Shown: positions 39,601-48,333, counted from the first letter of the stretch. The stretch is DNA of 64,000 nt from Jiangella gansuensis DSM 44835 (GCF_000515395.1 NZ_KI911782.1:3718606-3782605), one strand, 5' to 3'. Numbers and translations: made by a program. The notes: generated by a model not told the origin, from the sequence alone.

Positions 39601-40002
39601 ACCGGCACCCTGGACGGTGACCCGGTGGAGTCCGGCGCCGTCGTGGAGCTGTGGACGCTCGAGGTCGGCTCACACGAGCTGGTCGCGAGCGCCACGGACA
39701 ACGCCGGGCATCACGGCAGCGCGACGGCGACGTTCACGGTGACGACGTCGCTGGCCGACCTGGCGGCGATCGTCGGCCACTACAGGCAGGCCGGGGTGCT
39801 GACGACGGCGGGGGACAGCCGGCTGCGGCTGCACCTGGACGCCGCCATCCGGCACGCCGGCGCGGGCCGCACGGACAGCGCTGTGCGGTCGCTGGCGCAG
39901 TTCGCCTCGACGGCTGCCAGCGCCACGTTCGTCACTGACCCGGCGGCGCGGGAGGTGCTCGGCTATCACACCGGTGTGGTGACCGACCAGCTCTCCGGCT
40001 GA
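36664..40002 (+). CDS. secreted PQQ-dependent sugar dehydrogenase protein 3
   Basis: 1112 residues. ATG 36664 is chosen because a signal peptide begins there (MRRFASIALAALMPAAVLAA); longer readings overlap the upstream gene. No ThuA domain. PQQ propeller (about 43-525: SEDGLQTIAIDPDFETNQW, GQCCHVAGDLAWD, GVRNPFRIDYDVETG, SMYVLEYGDGFF); PKD (533-618); GHDEHAH (665-671); CBM6-like domain (727-847); two Ig/OmpL47-like repeats (about 853-1030, NGWYTGNVSVAVNATDNG); FIMAH (1033-1112). Probably acts extracellularly with the Tat-exported isomerase encoded just upstream. A 72-bp palindrome follows the stop. Confidence 0.9.
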   Translation: MRRFASIALAALMPAAVLAAALPASLSASAHPGHEHSEAEETARDWNNYEKILLSKNTGEPIDLAVLPDSRVLHTARNGDVRLTDPATGITRLINTIDVYANSEDGLQTIAIDPDFETNQWVYLFYAPRVMEAPYPETTPAGNAPNSLPAGETDAYWDRWKGYNVLARFKWDEATDSLDLATKQEIIKVEVQRGQCCHVAGDLAWDADGNLYISTGDNTPAGTPGANGYAPNNDAPGMNPGFDARRGPGNTNDLRGKILRINVGEDGSYTVPEGNLFAPGTEGTRPEIFVMGVRNPFRIDYDVETGSLVWGDYGPDAGQPNPDRGPMGYVEWQTTGEPINAGWPYCHGPNANYNEWDFATATPGAWFDCDAGAENNSRWNTGLDVVPPATAPHLYYGDNASHQPWPELTDLGGGGQGPMGGPVYRYDADNPSPSKFPEHWDGKAFFAEFSQDYVAAFTLDLATSGPVTEIVDFLPNAHLNHVAQPIWDNVMDMEFGPDGSMYVLEYGDGFFRQNPDAGLYRVDYAEGNKSPQARFTADPISSSDAPLTVQFDASASSDPEGATLTYDWDFDGDGSFDASGVTASHTYTELGQYNAALRVTDPSGKFGVRSTQITVGNVAPTVTLDTPDGGFFDWGQAVPVTVSVEDPEDGNTPVCSRVQWEFGLGHDEHAHPLSSGSGNCTFGVPTPADAPEHGETENIYGGLVVGYTDNGHLGVPPARGEASILLNPKTQQAEWFDDAEGVEIVDDPDANGLRKVTSFDARDWIAFDPVNLVNIDSIVARAWGRGTLHLRWDDPKATPFATFSFRNRTGWFEIEQALTDAPEGTGRLYLTSTSGFDLDELRFVGDGVADVTAPTVSHTLNPAAPTGANGWYTGNVSVAVNATDNGTVASRQRSTDGGVTWANANNPLTVSAEGTTTVHYRATDNGGNVSEVGSVAVKIDKTPPAASVGGVDDGSSHAASGTLTPSFTGTDAVSGIASVTGTLDGDPVESGAVVELWTLEVGSHELVASATDNAGHHGSATATFTVTTSLADLAAIVGHYRQAGVLTTAGDSRLRLHLDAAIRHAGAGRTDSAVRSLAQFASTAASATFVTDPAAREVLGYHTGVVTDQLSG

Positions 40003-40026
40003 CAGCCTCGTCGGCCCAGTCCCGAA

Positions 40027-40098
40027 GTTGATCTTGGAGTAATGACATCAACCCGGACCCATATGTCCGATAGATGCCGCGCTTACTCCAAGATCAAC
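40027..40098. repeat. 72-bp palindromic repeat, copy 4 (opposite orientation)
   Basis: Ends GTTGATCTTGGAG (40027-40039) and complement (40086-40098). Core TGTCCG at 40064-40069, which is CGGACA on the minus strand at offset 29 from the right end. It lies between two co-directional genes. Inner arms pair less well than in other copies. Confidence 0.92.
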
Positions 40099-40161
40099 TT
40101 CGGGGGCGAGGGCCGGCGGCGCCTTTTGCCGCTCAGTGGCCTGGATTACACCGTTGGTGGC

Positions 40162-40208
40162 GAAAGAGTTTCAAACGTCTTGACATAGAGGAAATGTGAC
40201 GTTTATCT
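40162..40208 (+). promoter_or_regulatory. promoter of the 708-residue PQQ protein gene
   Basis: TTGACA (40180-40185), 17-bp spacer, TTATCT (40203-40208); the gene starts at 40239. A GAAA-GAG-TTTC inverted repeat (40162-40172) lies just upstream and may be an operator. Confidence 0.6.
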
Positions 40209-40238
40209 GAGGCCTTCCGAACTCGATCGGAGGGCAGC

Positions 40239-42365
40239 ATGCGCAGAGCCGTAGGGATGACAGCCGGCGCGCTGGTCGCGTCCGTGCTCGTCGCCACGCC
40301 CGGAGCCGCGGCGCCGGGCACCGGTGGGACACCGGCATCGGAGCCACCGCCTGACTCCGCGTTCCAGAAGGTCACGCTCAACGACTCACCCGGCGAACCG
40401 ATGGACCTCGCGGTCCTGCCGGACGGCCGGGTACTGCACACCACCCGGTTCGGCGAGGTGTGGCTGCACGACCCCGACACCCGGCTGAACACGCTGGCCG
40501 CGGAGCTCGACGTCTACGAGCACGACGAGGAGGGCTTGCAGAGCGTCGCCGTCGACCCCGGCTTCGGCACGGACAACCAGTGGGTCTACCTGTACTACTC
40601 GCCGCCACTGGACACCCCTGTCGACGACCCGAGCACCCCGGACGTCAACGAGGGCGACGCGCCGCTCTTCGGCGACCCAGCCGACTTCGAGCCGTTCGAA
40701 GGCGTGATCCGGCTGTCCCGGTTCGAGCTGGACGGCGACGAGCTCGACCTGGCAAGCGAGCAGGAGATCATCGACGTCCCGGTCGACCGCGGCATCTGCT
40801 GCCACGTCGGCGGCGACATCGTGTTCGACGACGCCGGCAACCTGTACCTCGGCACCGGCGACGACACCAACCCGTTCGAGTCCGACGGCTTCACCCCGAT
40901 CGACGAGCGGCCCGACCGCAACCCCGCATTCGACGCCCAGCGCACCTCGGCCAACACCAACGACCTGCGCGGCAAGGTGCTGCGAATCACCGTCCAGGAC
41001 GACGGCACGTACACCGTCCCCGACGGCAACCTGTTCGAGCCGGGCACCGAGGGAACCCGCCCGGAGATCTACGCCATGGGCTTGCGCAACCCGTTCCGGA
41101 TCGAGATCGACCCGGGCACCGGCGACGTGTACGTGGGTGACTACTCACCCGACGCCGACACCGCCGACCCCGAGCGTGGCCCGGCCGGAGTCGGCAAGTG
41201 GACCGTCGTGCGGGAGCCGGCCAACTACGGCTGGCCGTACTGCGCCACGGCGGAGCTGCCCTACGTCGACTACGACTTCGCTACCGAGGCCTCCGGTGAG
41301 CCGTTCGACTGCGCCGCCCCGGTCAACGAGTCGCCGCACAACACCGGCCTGACCGAGCTGCCGGCGGTGACCCAGCCGGACGTCTGGTACTCCTACGGCC
41401 AGTCCGCGGAGTTCCCCGAACTGGGCACCGGCGGCATCGGCCCGATGGCCGGCCCGGTGTACGACTTCGACCCGCGCACCACGCGCGGCCGGGCGCCGGT
41501 GGCGTGGCCGGAGTACTACGACGGCGTGCGGTTGTTCTACGAGTGGACCCGCGACTACATCAAGGGCTTCCGCCTCGACGACGCCGGTCGGCTGGCATCC
41601 ATCGAGGACGTCGTGTCCTCGGTCGTCACCGACAACCCAATGGACATGGAGTTCGGCCCGGACGGCGCGCTCTACGTCCTGGAGTACGGCGACGGCTTCT
41701 TCGCCGAGAACCCGGAGGCGCAGCTCGCCCGGATCGACTACATCGGCACGGACGGCAACCACACCCCGGTCCCGGTGGCGACGGCCGACGTCACCAACGG
41801 CGAGGCGCCGCTGACGGTCCAGTTCAGCAGTGAAGGCACCGCCGACGCCGACGGTGACCGGATGCGCTACGAGTGGGACTTCGACGCTGACGGCAGGGTC
41901 GACTCGCGCCTGCGGAACCCGTCGTTCACCTACGAGGAGAACGGCCTGTACCGAGCCACCCTCAAGGTCACCGACCTCGGCGGCCCGCACCGCGGCAAGA
42001 CCGCGTCGGCGGAGGTCGAGATCGTGGTCGGCAACGTCGCGCCGGTGGTCGAGTTCGTCACCCCGTCCGACGGCGACACGTTCTCCTTCGGCGACGTCGT
42101 CGCGTTCGAGGTGCGGGTGACAGACGACCAGCCGGTCGACTGCTCCCGGGTGCAGGTGACCTACATCGTCGGCCACGACGACCACGGTCACCCGCAGACC
42201 ACGGCGGCGGGCTGCACGGGCACCATCCAGACGACGCTGCCCGGCGGCCACGGCCCGGGGGACAACCTGCGCGGCGTCTTCAATGCCGCTTACACCGACC
42301 CAGGCGGTGACGGCCTGCCGCCGCTGTCCGGGAGCGCGGAGGTGGTGCTGGAGCCGGTCGGCTGA
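40239..42365 (+). CDS. secreted PQQ-dependent sugar dehydrogenase protein 4 (short form)
   Basis: 708 residues; AGGGCAGC precedes ATG 40239. Signal peptide (1-25), PQQ propeller (about 42-505: GLQSVAVDPGFGTDNQWVY, GICCHVGGDIVFD, LRNPFRIEIDPGTGDVYVG, ALYVLEYGDGFF), PKD (512-595, YEWDFDADG) and the domain with GHDDHGH (645-651). It ends with SAEVVLEPVG, exactly where the other four proteins continue with PK-x-R-x-AE and a CBM6-like domain. It therefore lacks the sugar-binding and FIMAH modules and is probably a diffusible form. Whether this is a natural short form or a loss is not clear. It has its own promoter and a strong terminator. Confidence 0.9.
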   Translation: MRRAVGMTAGALVASVLVATPGAAAPGTGGTPASEPPPDSAFQKVTLNDSPGEPMDLAVLPDGRVLHTTRFGEVWLHDPDTRLNTLAAELDVYEHDEEGLQSVAVDPGFGTDNQWVYLYYSPPLDTPVDDPSTPDVNEGDAPLFGDPADFEPFEGVIRLSRFELDGDELDLASEQEIIDVPVDRGICCHVGGDIVFDDAGNLYLGTGDDTNPFESDGFTPIDERPDRNPAFDAQRTSANTNDLRGKVLRITVQDDGTYTVPDGNLFEPGTEGTRPEIYAMGLRNPFRIEIDPGTGDVYVGDYSPDADTADPERGPAGVGKWTVVREPANYGWPYCATAELPYVDYDFATEASGEPFDCAAPVNESPHNTGLTELPAVTQPDVWYSYGQSAEFPELGTGGIGPMAGPVYDFDPRTTRGRAPVAWPEYYDGVRLFYEWTRDYIKGFRLDDAGRLASIEDVVSSVVTDNPMDMEFGPDGALYVLEYGDGFFAENPEAQLARIDYIGTDGNHTPVPVATADVTNGEAPLTVQFSSEGTADADGDRMRYEWDFDADGRVDSRLRNPSFTYEENGLYRATLKVTDLGGPHRGKTASAEVEIVVGNVAPVVEFVTPSDGDTFSFGDVVAFEVRVTDDQPVDCSRVQVTYIVGHDDHGHPQTTAAGCTGTIQTTLPGGHGPGDNLRGVFNAAYTDPGGDGLPPLSGSAEVVLEPVG

Positions 42366-42371
42366 CGCACG

Positions 42372-42423
42372 TTGATCATCAAGGGTTGACCCGGTCATGG
42401 CCGGGTCAACCCTTGACGATCAA
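42372..42423. terminator. long hairpin between convergent genes
   Basis: Arms 42372-42394 and 42401-42423, 23 bp each with one mismatch, separated by TCATGG; the inner stem is AAGGGTTGACCCGG. It serves the + strand PQQ gene and the minus-strand VOC gene, whose stop lies inside the right arm. Confidence 0.85.
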
Positions 42424-42815
42424 GGGGTGGGGGCCGACGGCCAGGCGCGGGCGTTCGCGGCGAACTCCTCCGGGTCGCTGTGCACCGGGATGACGCAGAG
42501 CAGGTGCCCGCCCGGCGCCCGCAGCGTGTGGCAACCTTGCCAGCTCGCCACCTCCACGGCACCGAGCCCGGCCAGCCGGGAAACCTCGGCGGCGACCTCG
42601 TCGGTCTCGATGTCCAGGTGGTAGCGGGGCGCGTCGTCCACTGACTGCACCGCGGTCACCAGGCCGGGGATGGCGTCCTCGAGCACGGTGAACTGCGGCT
42701 CGCCGGGAGGGCTGTGGGTGGCGACACCCAGTGCGCCGGCCCAGAACCCGGTGGTGGCGGGCGCGTCCTCGCGGGGCACGTCGATGAGCAGGGTCGAGAT
42801 CCGGCTGCGATGCAT
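42420..42815 (-). CDS. VOC family (glyoxalase/bleomycin resistance-like) protein
   Basis: 131 residues with the beta-alpha-beta-beta-beta VOC pattern: STLLIDVPREDAPATTGFWA, RYHLDIETDEVAAEVSRLAG, SWQGCHTLRAPGGHLLCVIP. Such proteins are metal-dependent lyases, dioxygenases or binding proteins; the activity here is unknown. ATG 42815 (MHRSRIS) is chosen as it starts the first beta strand; a longer in-frame reading to 42860 has no ribosome site. It is not related in an obvious way to the sugar genes around it. Confidence 0.85.
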   Translation of the reverse strand: MHRSRISTLLIDVPREDAPATTGFWAGALGVATHSPPGEPQFTVLEDAIPGLVTAVQSVDDAPRYHLDIETDEVAAEVSRLAGLGAVEVASWQGCHTLRAPGGHLLCVIPVHSDPEEFAANARAWPSAPTP

Positions 42816-43242
42816 CGCCGCATCGTACTGAGAGGCGCTGACGCAGCTCACTTTGTCCAACTGGATGCGTAAGTAGCGCCGATGCCGGTTGGTCAGCGAT
42901 CCCGCTCGGCAGGGTTTTGCGTGGTGCGTGGCCGAACTGTGACCTGGCGCCGGTGTCGCGTCATGTGCGCGGCGTGCCAGCCGGCCGCACCGCGCTGCGC
43001 CGCAGATGGGAAGCCGTTTCGGGGGCTATCGCCAGAATCGTCCGGCCATCCTGGCGCGACCCGCGAGGCATGGAGCCGCCTGACCGTCATCGTTGCGTCA
43101 CCGCAAGAAACTCCGTCGTAACCCTTGACCGCCAGGCAGGCGGCTTCCTAGTTTGTTGTCTCATCCGACGAACACCGGTGATGCACGTCACGTGAGTTCA
43201 CGGATTCTCAGCGCGGGCCGAGCCGACGAGAGGAGGCTGTCC
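42816..43242. other. 427-bp gap without a recognisable gene
   Basis: Short open frames are present on both strands but none has a ribosome site, homology I recognise, or the codon bias of the neighbours. The right part holds the promoter at 43125-43154 and the ribosome site of the ROK gene. Upstream signals for the minus-strand VOC gene must also be here. Confidence 0.6.
43125..43154 (+). promoter_or_regulatory. promoter of ABC cassette 2
   Basis: TTGACC (43125-43130), 18-bp spacer, TAGTTT (43149-43154), 88 bp before the ROK start at 43243. The layout is almost the same as the promoter at 35508. Confidence 0.6.
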
Positions 43243-44592
43243 ATGAACGACGGGCTGCTTCCCGATCGCGGGCTCACTCCGGCCGACCAGGTCTTCCTGC
43301 GCCGGCACAACCTCGCCATGGTGTTGCGCGACCTGCGCGACGCCGGTCCGCGCTCGCGGGCGCGCATCGCCGCCGACACCGGCCTGAACAAGGCGACCGT
43401 CTCGAGCCTGGTGGCCGAGCTCGCCGAGCTGGGCCTGGTGCGCGACGGCGACGTCGAGCGCGTGGGCGGGGTGGGCCGGCCCGGCCAGACGGTCGAGATC
43501 GACGGCCGGGTCTGCGGGCTGGGCGCCGAGATCAACGTCGACTATGTCGCGGTCCTGGTGCTCGACCTGCGCGGCGAGCAGGTCCTCTACGAGCGCACCC
43601 CCCTCGACGTGCCGCGGCTCGGAGTGGAGAAGACGCTCGACGAGCTGGCCGCGGCCATCGCCGCCGCGGCCGGGAGGGCCCGGGAGCTCGGGCACGACAT
43701 CGCGGGCATCACCGTCGGCATTCCCGGCATGGTGGAGACCGCCCCCGGGGTGTTGCGCCACGCGCCCAACGTCGGCTGGCGCGAGGTGCGCGTCGCCGAC
43801 GAGCTGGCCACCCGGTTCGGCGGACCCGGCATCCCGATCCGGGTCGACAACGACGCCAACCTCAGCGCCCTGGCCGAATACACGATGGGAGCGTCGGCCG
43901 GCACCCCCGACCTCGTCTACGTCACCGGCGAGACCGGCGTCGGTGGCGGCGTCATCTCCGACGGTGTCCTGCTGCGCGGTACCGAAGGCTACGGCGGCGA
44001 GATCGGACACATGCCGATCGGCGACCCAGCGCATCCCTGCGGCTGCGGGAAGCTCGGCTGCTGGGAGACCTCGGTCGGGCTCGCGGCGCTGCTGCGGGAG
44101 GTGGCCGATCCCGCCGACTCGGTCACGGACCCGTCGGTGGACCTGGAAGTACGGCTGACGGAGATCCGCCGCCGCGCCTCCCTGGGCGACGGGCGCACGC
44201 TGCGCGGCCTGCAGGCCGTCGGCACCAGCCTCGGCCTGGGCGCGGCGATCCTGGTCAACCTGTTCAACCCGCGGGTCATCGCGCTCGGCGGCTACTTCGC
44301 GGTGCTGGGCGAGTTCCTGCTGCCGGCCATGGAGGCCGAGCTGGACAAGCGGGTGGTCGCGCCGGCGCGGGGCGGCTGCCGCATCGAGCTGTCGGCGCTC
44401 GGCTTCACCGCCGCCTGCCGCGGCGGAGCGCACGTCGCGCTGGAGGCGGTGCTCACCGATCCGGCGTCCGTGACGCTCTCCGCCGCCGACGCCGCCGCCG
44501 ATGCCGCCGCCGTCCGGGCCAGCGGTCAGAACCGCGGCTCGACGGAACCGGCCGACCCCATTCCCAGCCAGCTACCGGGAGGTATGGCGTGA
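43243..44592 (+). CDS. ROK family transcriptional regulator (XylR-like), cassette 2
   Basis: 449 residues. AGGAGG (43231-43236) lies 6 bp before ATG 43243. Winged HTH (SRARIAADTGLNKATVSSLV, about residues 39-58) and ROK domain: GLGAEINVDYVAVLVLDL, ITVGIPGMVE, VDNDANLSALAEY, and the zinc site GGEIGHMPIG plus CGCGKLGCWE. The C-terminal 40 residues are an Ala-rich tail. Unlike cassette 1, the regulator is the first gene of the operon and its stop overlaps the ABC ATPase start (GTGA), so it is probably autoregulated with the transporter. Confidence 0.91.
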   Translation: MNDGLLPDRGLTPADQVFLRRHNLAMVLRDLRDAGPRSRARIAADTGLNKATVSSLVAELAELGLVRDGDVERVGGVGRPGQTVEIDGRVCGLGAEINVDYVAVLVLDLRGEQVLYERTPLDVPRLGVEKTLDELAAAIAAAAGRARELGHDIAGITVGIPGMVETAPGVLRHAPNVGWREVRVADELATRFGGPGIPIRVDNDANLSALAEYTMGASAGTPDLVYVTGETGVGGGVISDGVLLRGTEGYGGEIGHMPIGDPAHPCGCGKLGCWETSVGLAALLREVADPADSVTDPSVDLEVRLTEIRRRASLGDGRTLRGLQAVGTSLGLGAAILVNLFNPRVIALGGYFAVLGEFLLPAMEAELDKRVVAPARGGCRIELSALGFTAACRGGAHVALEAVLTDPASVTLSAADAAADAAAVRASGQNRGSTEPADPIPSQLPGGMA

Positions 44593-46094
44593 GCGACCCG
44601 TTGCTCCGGATGCACGGCATCGTCAAGGTCTTCCCCGGCGTCCGCGCCCTGGACGGCGTCGACCTCGAGGTCCGCCCCGGCGAGGTGCACTGCCTGCTGG
44701 GCCAGAACGGCGCCGGCAAATCCACCCTGATCAAGGTGCTGTCCGGCGCTCACCAGCCGGACGAAGGTCAGATCACCTGGCAGGGCGAGGAGATCCGGCT
44801 CACGACGCCGCAGGCGGCCATGAACCACGGCATCGCCACCATCTACCAGGAACTGGACCTCGTCGACGGTCTCAGCGTCGCCGAGAACATCTATCTCGGC
44901 CACGAACTCGCCGCCGCCGGGTTCTCCCGCCGCGGCGACACCCAGCGGGAGGCGGCGGCCCTGCTGGACCGGCTCGGGCACAGCGAGATCTCGCCGCGGC
45001 GTGAGGTCGGGAGGCTGTCCGCGGCGGGCAAGCAGATCGTGAGCATGGCCCGGGCGCTGTCGCACGACGTGAAGCTGATCGTCATGGACGAGCCGTCGGC
45101 GGTGCTCGACCAGGAGGAGGTCGGCCGGCTGTTCACGGTCATCCGCGACCTGACGGCCGACGGTGTCGCCGTCGTCTACATCTCGCACCGGCTGGAGGAG
45201 ATCCGCCAGATCGGCGACCGGGTGACGGTTCTGAAGGACGGCCGCACGGTGGCCGCCGGGCTGTCCGCCCGGGACACCCCCACCCGCGAGCTGACCCGCC
45301 GGATGACCGGCCGCGACATCGAGTACGTCTTTCCTGAGCGGGTGTCCGGCGACGGCGACGGCGCGGTTGTCCTGTCGGTGCGTGACCTGGCGGCCTCCGG
45401 TGCGTTCAGCGGCGTCGACTTCGACGTGCGCGCCGGCGAGATCGTCGGGCTGGCCGGCCTGGTCGGTTCCGGCCGGTCGGAGATCCTGGAGACCATCTTC
45501 GGCATCCGCAAGGCCAGCAGCGGGACGGTGACGCTGAACGGCAAGCGGCTGCGCAACGGTTCGGTGGGCGCCGCGGTCGCCGGCGGCATCGGGTTGTCCC
45601 CCGAGGAGCGCAAGAGCCAGGGCCTGCTGCTCGATGAGGCGATCTACCGCAACGTCAGCCTGGCCACCATGGGCCGCTTCGCCCGCGGCGGCTTCATCAA
45701 CCGCGCCACCGAGAAGCGCGCCGCCACCGAGCACATCACGTCGCTCGACGTCCGCCCACCCGACGTCGACCGCGCCGTCCGGACGCTGTCCGGCGGCAAC
45801 CAGCAGAAGGTCGTGCTGGCGAGGTGGCTGCTGCGGGAGTGCCGGGTGCTGTTGCTGGACGAACCGACCCGCGGCGTCGACGTCGGTGCTCGCAGCGAGA
45901 TCTACGCACTCATCCGGCGCCTCGCCGCCGACGGTGTCGGCATCGTCATTGTCAGCAGTGAGGTCCCCGAGGTGCTCGGCCTGGCCGACCGGGTCCTCGT
46001 CCTGCGGGATGGGCTCGTCGTGCACAGCGGCCCGGCCCACGAGATCGACGAGCACCGGGTCCTCGACCTGGTGATGGAAGGGAGCGCAGCGTGA
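44589..46094 (+). CDS. sugar ABC transporter ATP-binding protein, cassette 2
   Basis: 501 residues, RbsA-type double ATPase. N-half Walker A GQNGAGKST (residues 38-46), degenerate signature LSAAGKQIVSMARAL, Walker B LIVMDEPSAVL. C-half GLVGSGRSE as a degenerate P-loop, signature LSGGNQQKVVLARW, and LLLDEPTRGVDVGA. The GTG start at 44589 and the stop at 46094 both overlap neighbours by four bases. Confidence 0.94.
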   Translation: MSDPLLRMHGIVKVFPGVRALDGVDLEVRPGEVHCLLGQNGAGKSTLIKVLSGAHQPDEGQITWQGEEIRLTTPQAAMNHGIATIYQELDLVDGLSVAENIYLGHELAAAGFSRRGDTQREAAALLDRLGHSEISPRREVGRLSAAGKQIVSMARALSHDVKLIVMDEPSAVLDQEEVGRLFTVIRDLTADGVAVVYISHRLEEIRQIGDRVTVLKDGRTVAAGLSARDTPTRELTRRMTGRDIEYVFPERVSGDGDGAVVLSVRDLAASGAFSGVDFDVRAGEIVGLAGLVGSGRSEILETIFGIRKASSGTVTLNGKRLRNGSVGAAVAGGIGLSPEERKSQGLLLDEAIYRNVSLATMGRFARGGFINRATEKRAATEHITSLDVRPPDVDRAVRTLSGGNQQKVVLARWLLRECRVLLLDEPTRGVDVGARSEIYALIRRLAADGVGIVIVSSEVPEVLGLADRVLVLRDGLVVHSGPAHEIDEHRVLDLVMEGSAA

Positions 46095-47167
46095 GCGATC
46101 AGACTCCGGCCGCACCTGCGAGCGCGTCCGGGACACCGCCGGCGGACGAACACCGCCGTGTCGAGGCTGCCGCGGCGACTGAGGGCGACACCCGGTCGAG
46201 CTTCGGCCGGTTCATGAGCAGTTCGGCGGGCCGCAACTTCGGTCTCGTCATCGCCCTGCTGGTGCTGTGTGCCGTAGGTGTGGCCACCGCGGGCGACCGG
46301 TTCGCCAGCACCGACAACATGCTGACGATCCTGCGGCTGGCGGCGAGCGTCGGCGTGGTCAGCATCGGCATGACGTTCGTGATCATCGGCGGCGGTATCG
46401 ACCTGTCCGTCGGCGCGATCGTCGCGCTCGCCTCGGTCTGGGCCACCACCCTGGCCACGCAACGGATGGCCGAGGACACCCACTGGATCATCATGGTGTT
46501 CACCGCCCTCGCGGTCGGCGTCGGCTGCGGATTGGTCAACGGGGTGCTCATCGCGTACGGGGGCATGGCGCCGTTCATCGTCACCCTGGCGATGCTGGCG
46601 GCCGCGCGCGGCCTGGCGGAGATCATCTCCGAGCGGCGTACGCAGATCATCGAGGTCCGGCCCCTGATCGACTTCGTCAACGGCGACTTCCTCGGCGTCC
46701 CGGTGCTGGTCTGGATCTTCGCCGTGGTCAGCGCGATCGGCTGGGTGCTGCTGAACCGCACCACGTTCGGCCGGCGCACTATCGCCGTCGGCGGCAACGC
46801 GACGGCAGCCCGCCTCGCCGGCATCGCGGTCAAGCGGCACACGATGATGCTCTACGCGCTGCTCGGCCTCGCCTGCGGCCTCGCCGCGGTCATGCTGATG
46901 GCTCGCACCACCACCGGCAGCTCGACCCACGGCTTTCTCTGGGAGCTGGACGCGATCGCCGCGGTGGTCATCGGCGGCACCCTGCTGTCGGGTGGCCGCG
47001 GCACCATCGTCGGCACCATCTTCGGCGTCCTGATCTTCATGACGCTGACCAACGTGTTCACCCTCAACAACCTGGACAGCTCCACCCAGGCCGTCGCGAA
47101 GGGCGCGATCATCGTGATCGCCGTGCTGCTGCAGCAGCGGGTGGCCGCGCGCAGCGATTCGTCGTAG
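46091..47167 (+). CDS. sugar ABC transporter permease, cassette 2
   Basis: 358 residues, RbsC-type. A 45-residue cytoplasmic N-terminus precedes the membrane domain: TFVIIGGGIDLSVGAIVALA, APFIVTLAMLAAARGLAEI, and DAIAAVVIGGTLLSGGRGT. A single permease gene implies a homodimer, in contrast to the two permeases of cassette 1. GTG 46091 overlaps the ATPase stop. Confidence 0.93.
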   Translation: MSDQTPAAPASASGTPPADEHRRVEAAAATEGDTRSSFGRFMSSSAGRNFGLVIALLVLCAVGVATAGDRFASTDNMLTILRLAASVGVVSIGMTFVIIGGGIDLSVGAIVALASVWATTLATQRMAEDTHWIIMVFTALAVGVGCGLVNGVLIAYGGMAPFIVTLAMLAAARGLAEIISERRTQIIEVRPLIDFVNGDFLGVPVLVWIFAVVSAIGWVLLNRTTFGRRTIAVGGNATAARLAGIAVKRHTMMLYALLGLACGLAAVMLMARTTTGSSTHGFLWELDAIAAVVIGGTLLSGGRGTIVGTIFGVLIFMTLTNVFTLNNLDSSTQAVAKGAIIVIAVLLQQRVAARSDSS

Positions 47168-47262
47168 GTCACGGCGGCCCGCGCGCCGGCCGCCTCGCCC
47201 CCAGCCGTAACCCCACCCGGACGCGGAGTCCGGACCGAACCGATCTCAAAGAGGAGAGACCC

Positions 47263-48333
47263 ATGTCGGTAACCACGCATCGGCCGTTCCGCCGATGGCT
47301 GACGACGACGGCCGCGGTGTTCGCCGCCGCGGCGCTCGTGGTCGGCTGCACCAGCAACGAACCGGAGGAGGACCCGGACGCCGCGGGCGAGACCGGCGGC
47401 GGTGACGAGGCGCCGGCCGGCGGCAACGACGAGCCCGGTGAGACCGTCACCATCGGCTTCTCCGGCCCGCTGGCCGACCACGGCTGGCTGGCCGCCGTCA
47501 ACGAGTCCGCCATCGCCGAGGCTGAACGCTACGAGGACATCGAGCTGCGCACCGCCGAGGCCACCAACGACGCCAGCCTGCAGATCAGCCAGATCGAGAC
47601 GTTCATCAACGAGGGCGTCGACGCGATCGTGCTGCTCCCGACGGACGGCGCTCAGCTGACCGAGGTGGCGACCCGGGCCATGGACGCGGGCATCATCGTC
47701 GTCAACGTCGACCGTGAGTTCTCCAGCCCGTTCGCCGCCCGCACCACCATCCTGGGCGACAACTACGGCATGGGCGTCTCGGCCGGCACGTACGCCTGCG
47801 GGCTCATCGAGGACAACGGCATCGAGGACCCGGTGATCGCCGAGATCGCCGGCATCGACGCACTGCCGCTGACCCAGGACCGCTCGCAGGGCTTCGCCGA
47901 CGCGCTGGACGCCTGCGGCCAGACCGTCGACAACCGCGTCGCGGCGGAGTTCACCGTCGAGTCCGGCGAGGAGCAGGCGTCGAACCTGCTGCAGGCGGCA
48001 CCGCACATCGACATCGTGTGGAACCACGACGACGACCAGGGCGTCGGCGTGAAGCAGGCCTTCGACAACGCCGGCCGGGACGAGTTCTTCTTCATCGGCG
48101 GCGCCGGGTCGGCCAACGCGATGCGGTGGATCCAGGACGGCGAGATGGAAGCGACGGTGCTCTACCCGCCAACGCAGGCGGCCGACGGTATCCGCCTGGC
48201 CCGGCTGCTTGCGCAGAACAAGGGCATGTCGGACCTGGTCCAGGTGGAGGTGCCGCGGCGCATCGTGCTCAACGCGCCGGTCGTCAACGCCGACAACGTC
48301 GACGACTACATGCACCTGGGCTTCGAATCCTGA
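47263..48333 (+). CDS. sugar-binding lipoprotein of ABC cassette 2
   Basis: 356 residues. GAGGAGAGACCC precedes ATG 47263. Lipobox VVGC gives lipidated Cys29. An acidic linker leads to a Peripla_BP_4 domain: TVTIGFSGPLADHGWLAAVN, VDAIVLLPTDGAQLTEVATR, IVVNVDREFSSPFAARTTI and DIVWNHDDDQGVGVKQAF. It resembles ribose/xylose/inositol binders; the ligand is not known. Confidence 0.93.
   Translation: MSVTTHRPFRRWLTTTAAVFAAAALVVGCTSNEPEEDPDAAGETGGGDEAPAGGNDEPGETVTIGFSGPLADHGWLAAVNESAIAEAERYEDIELRTAEATNDASLQISQIETFINEGVDAIVLLPTDGAQLTEVATRAMDAGIIVVNVDREFSSPFAARTTILGDNYGMGVSAGTYACGLIEDNGIEDPVIAEIAGIDALPLTQDRSQGFADALDACGQTVDNRVAAEFTVESGEEQASNLLQAAPHIDIVWNHDDDQGVGVKQAFDNAGRDEFFFIGGAGSANAMRWIQDGEMEATVLYPPTQAADGIRLARLLAQNKGMSDLVQVEVPRRIVLNAPVVNADNVDDYMHLGFES

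Noticed and set aside
42882-43195. Small genes in the gap before cassette 2
   Set aside because: Overlapping frames on both strands with no ribosome sites and Arg/Cys-heavy composition typical of non-coding GC-rich DNA.
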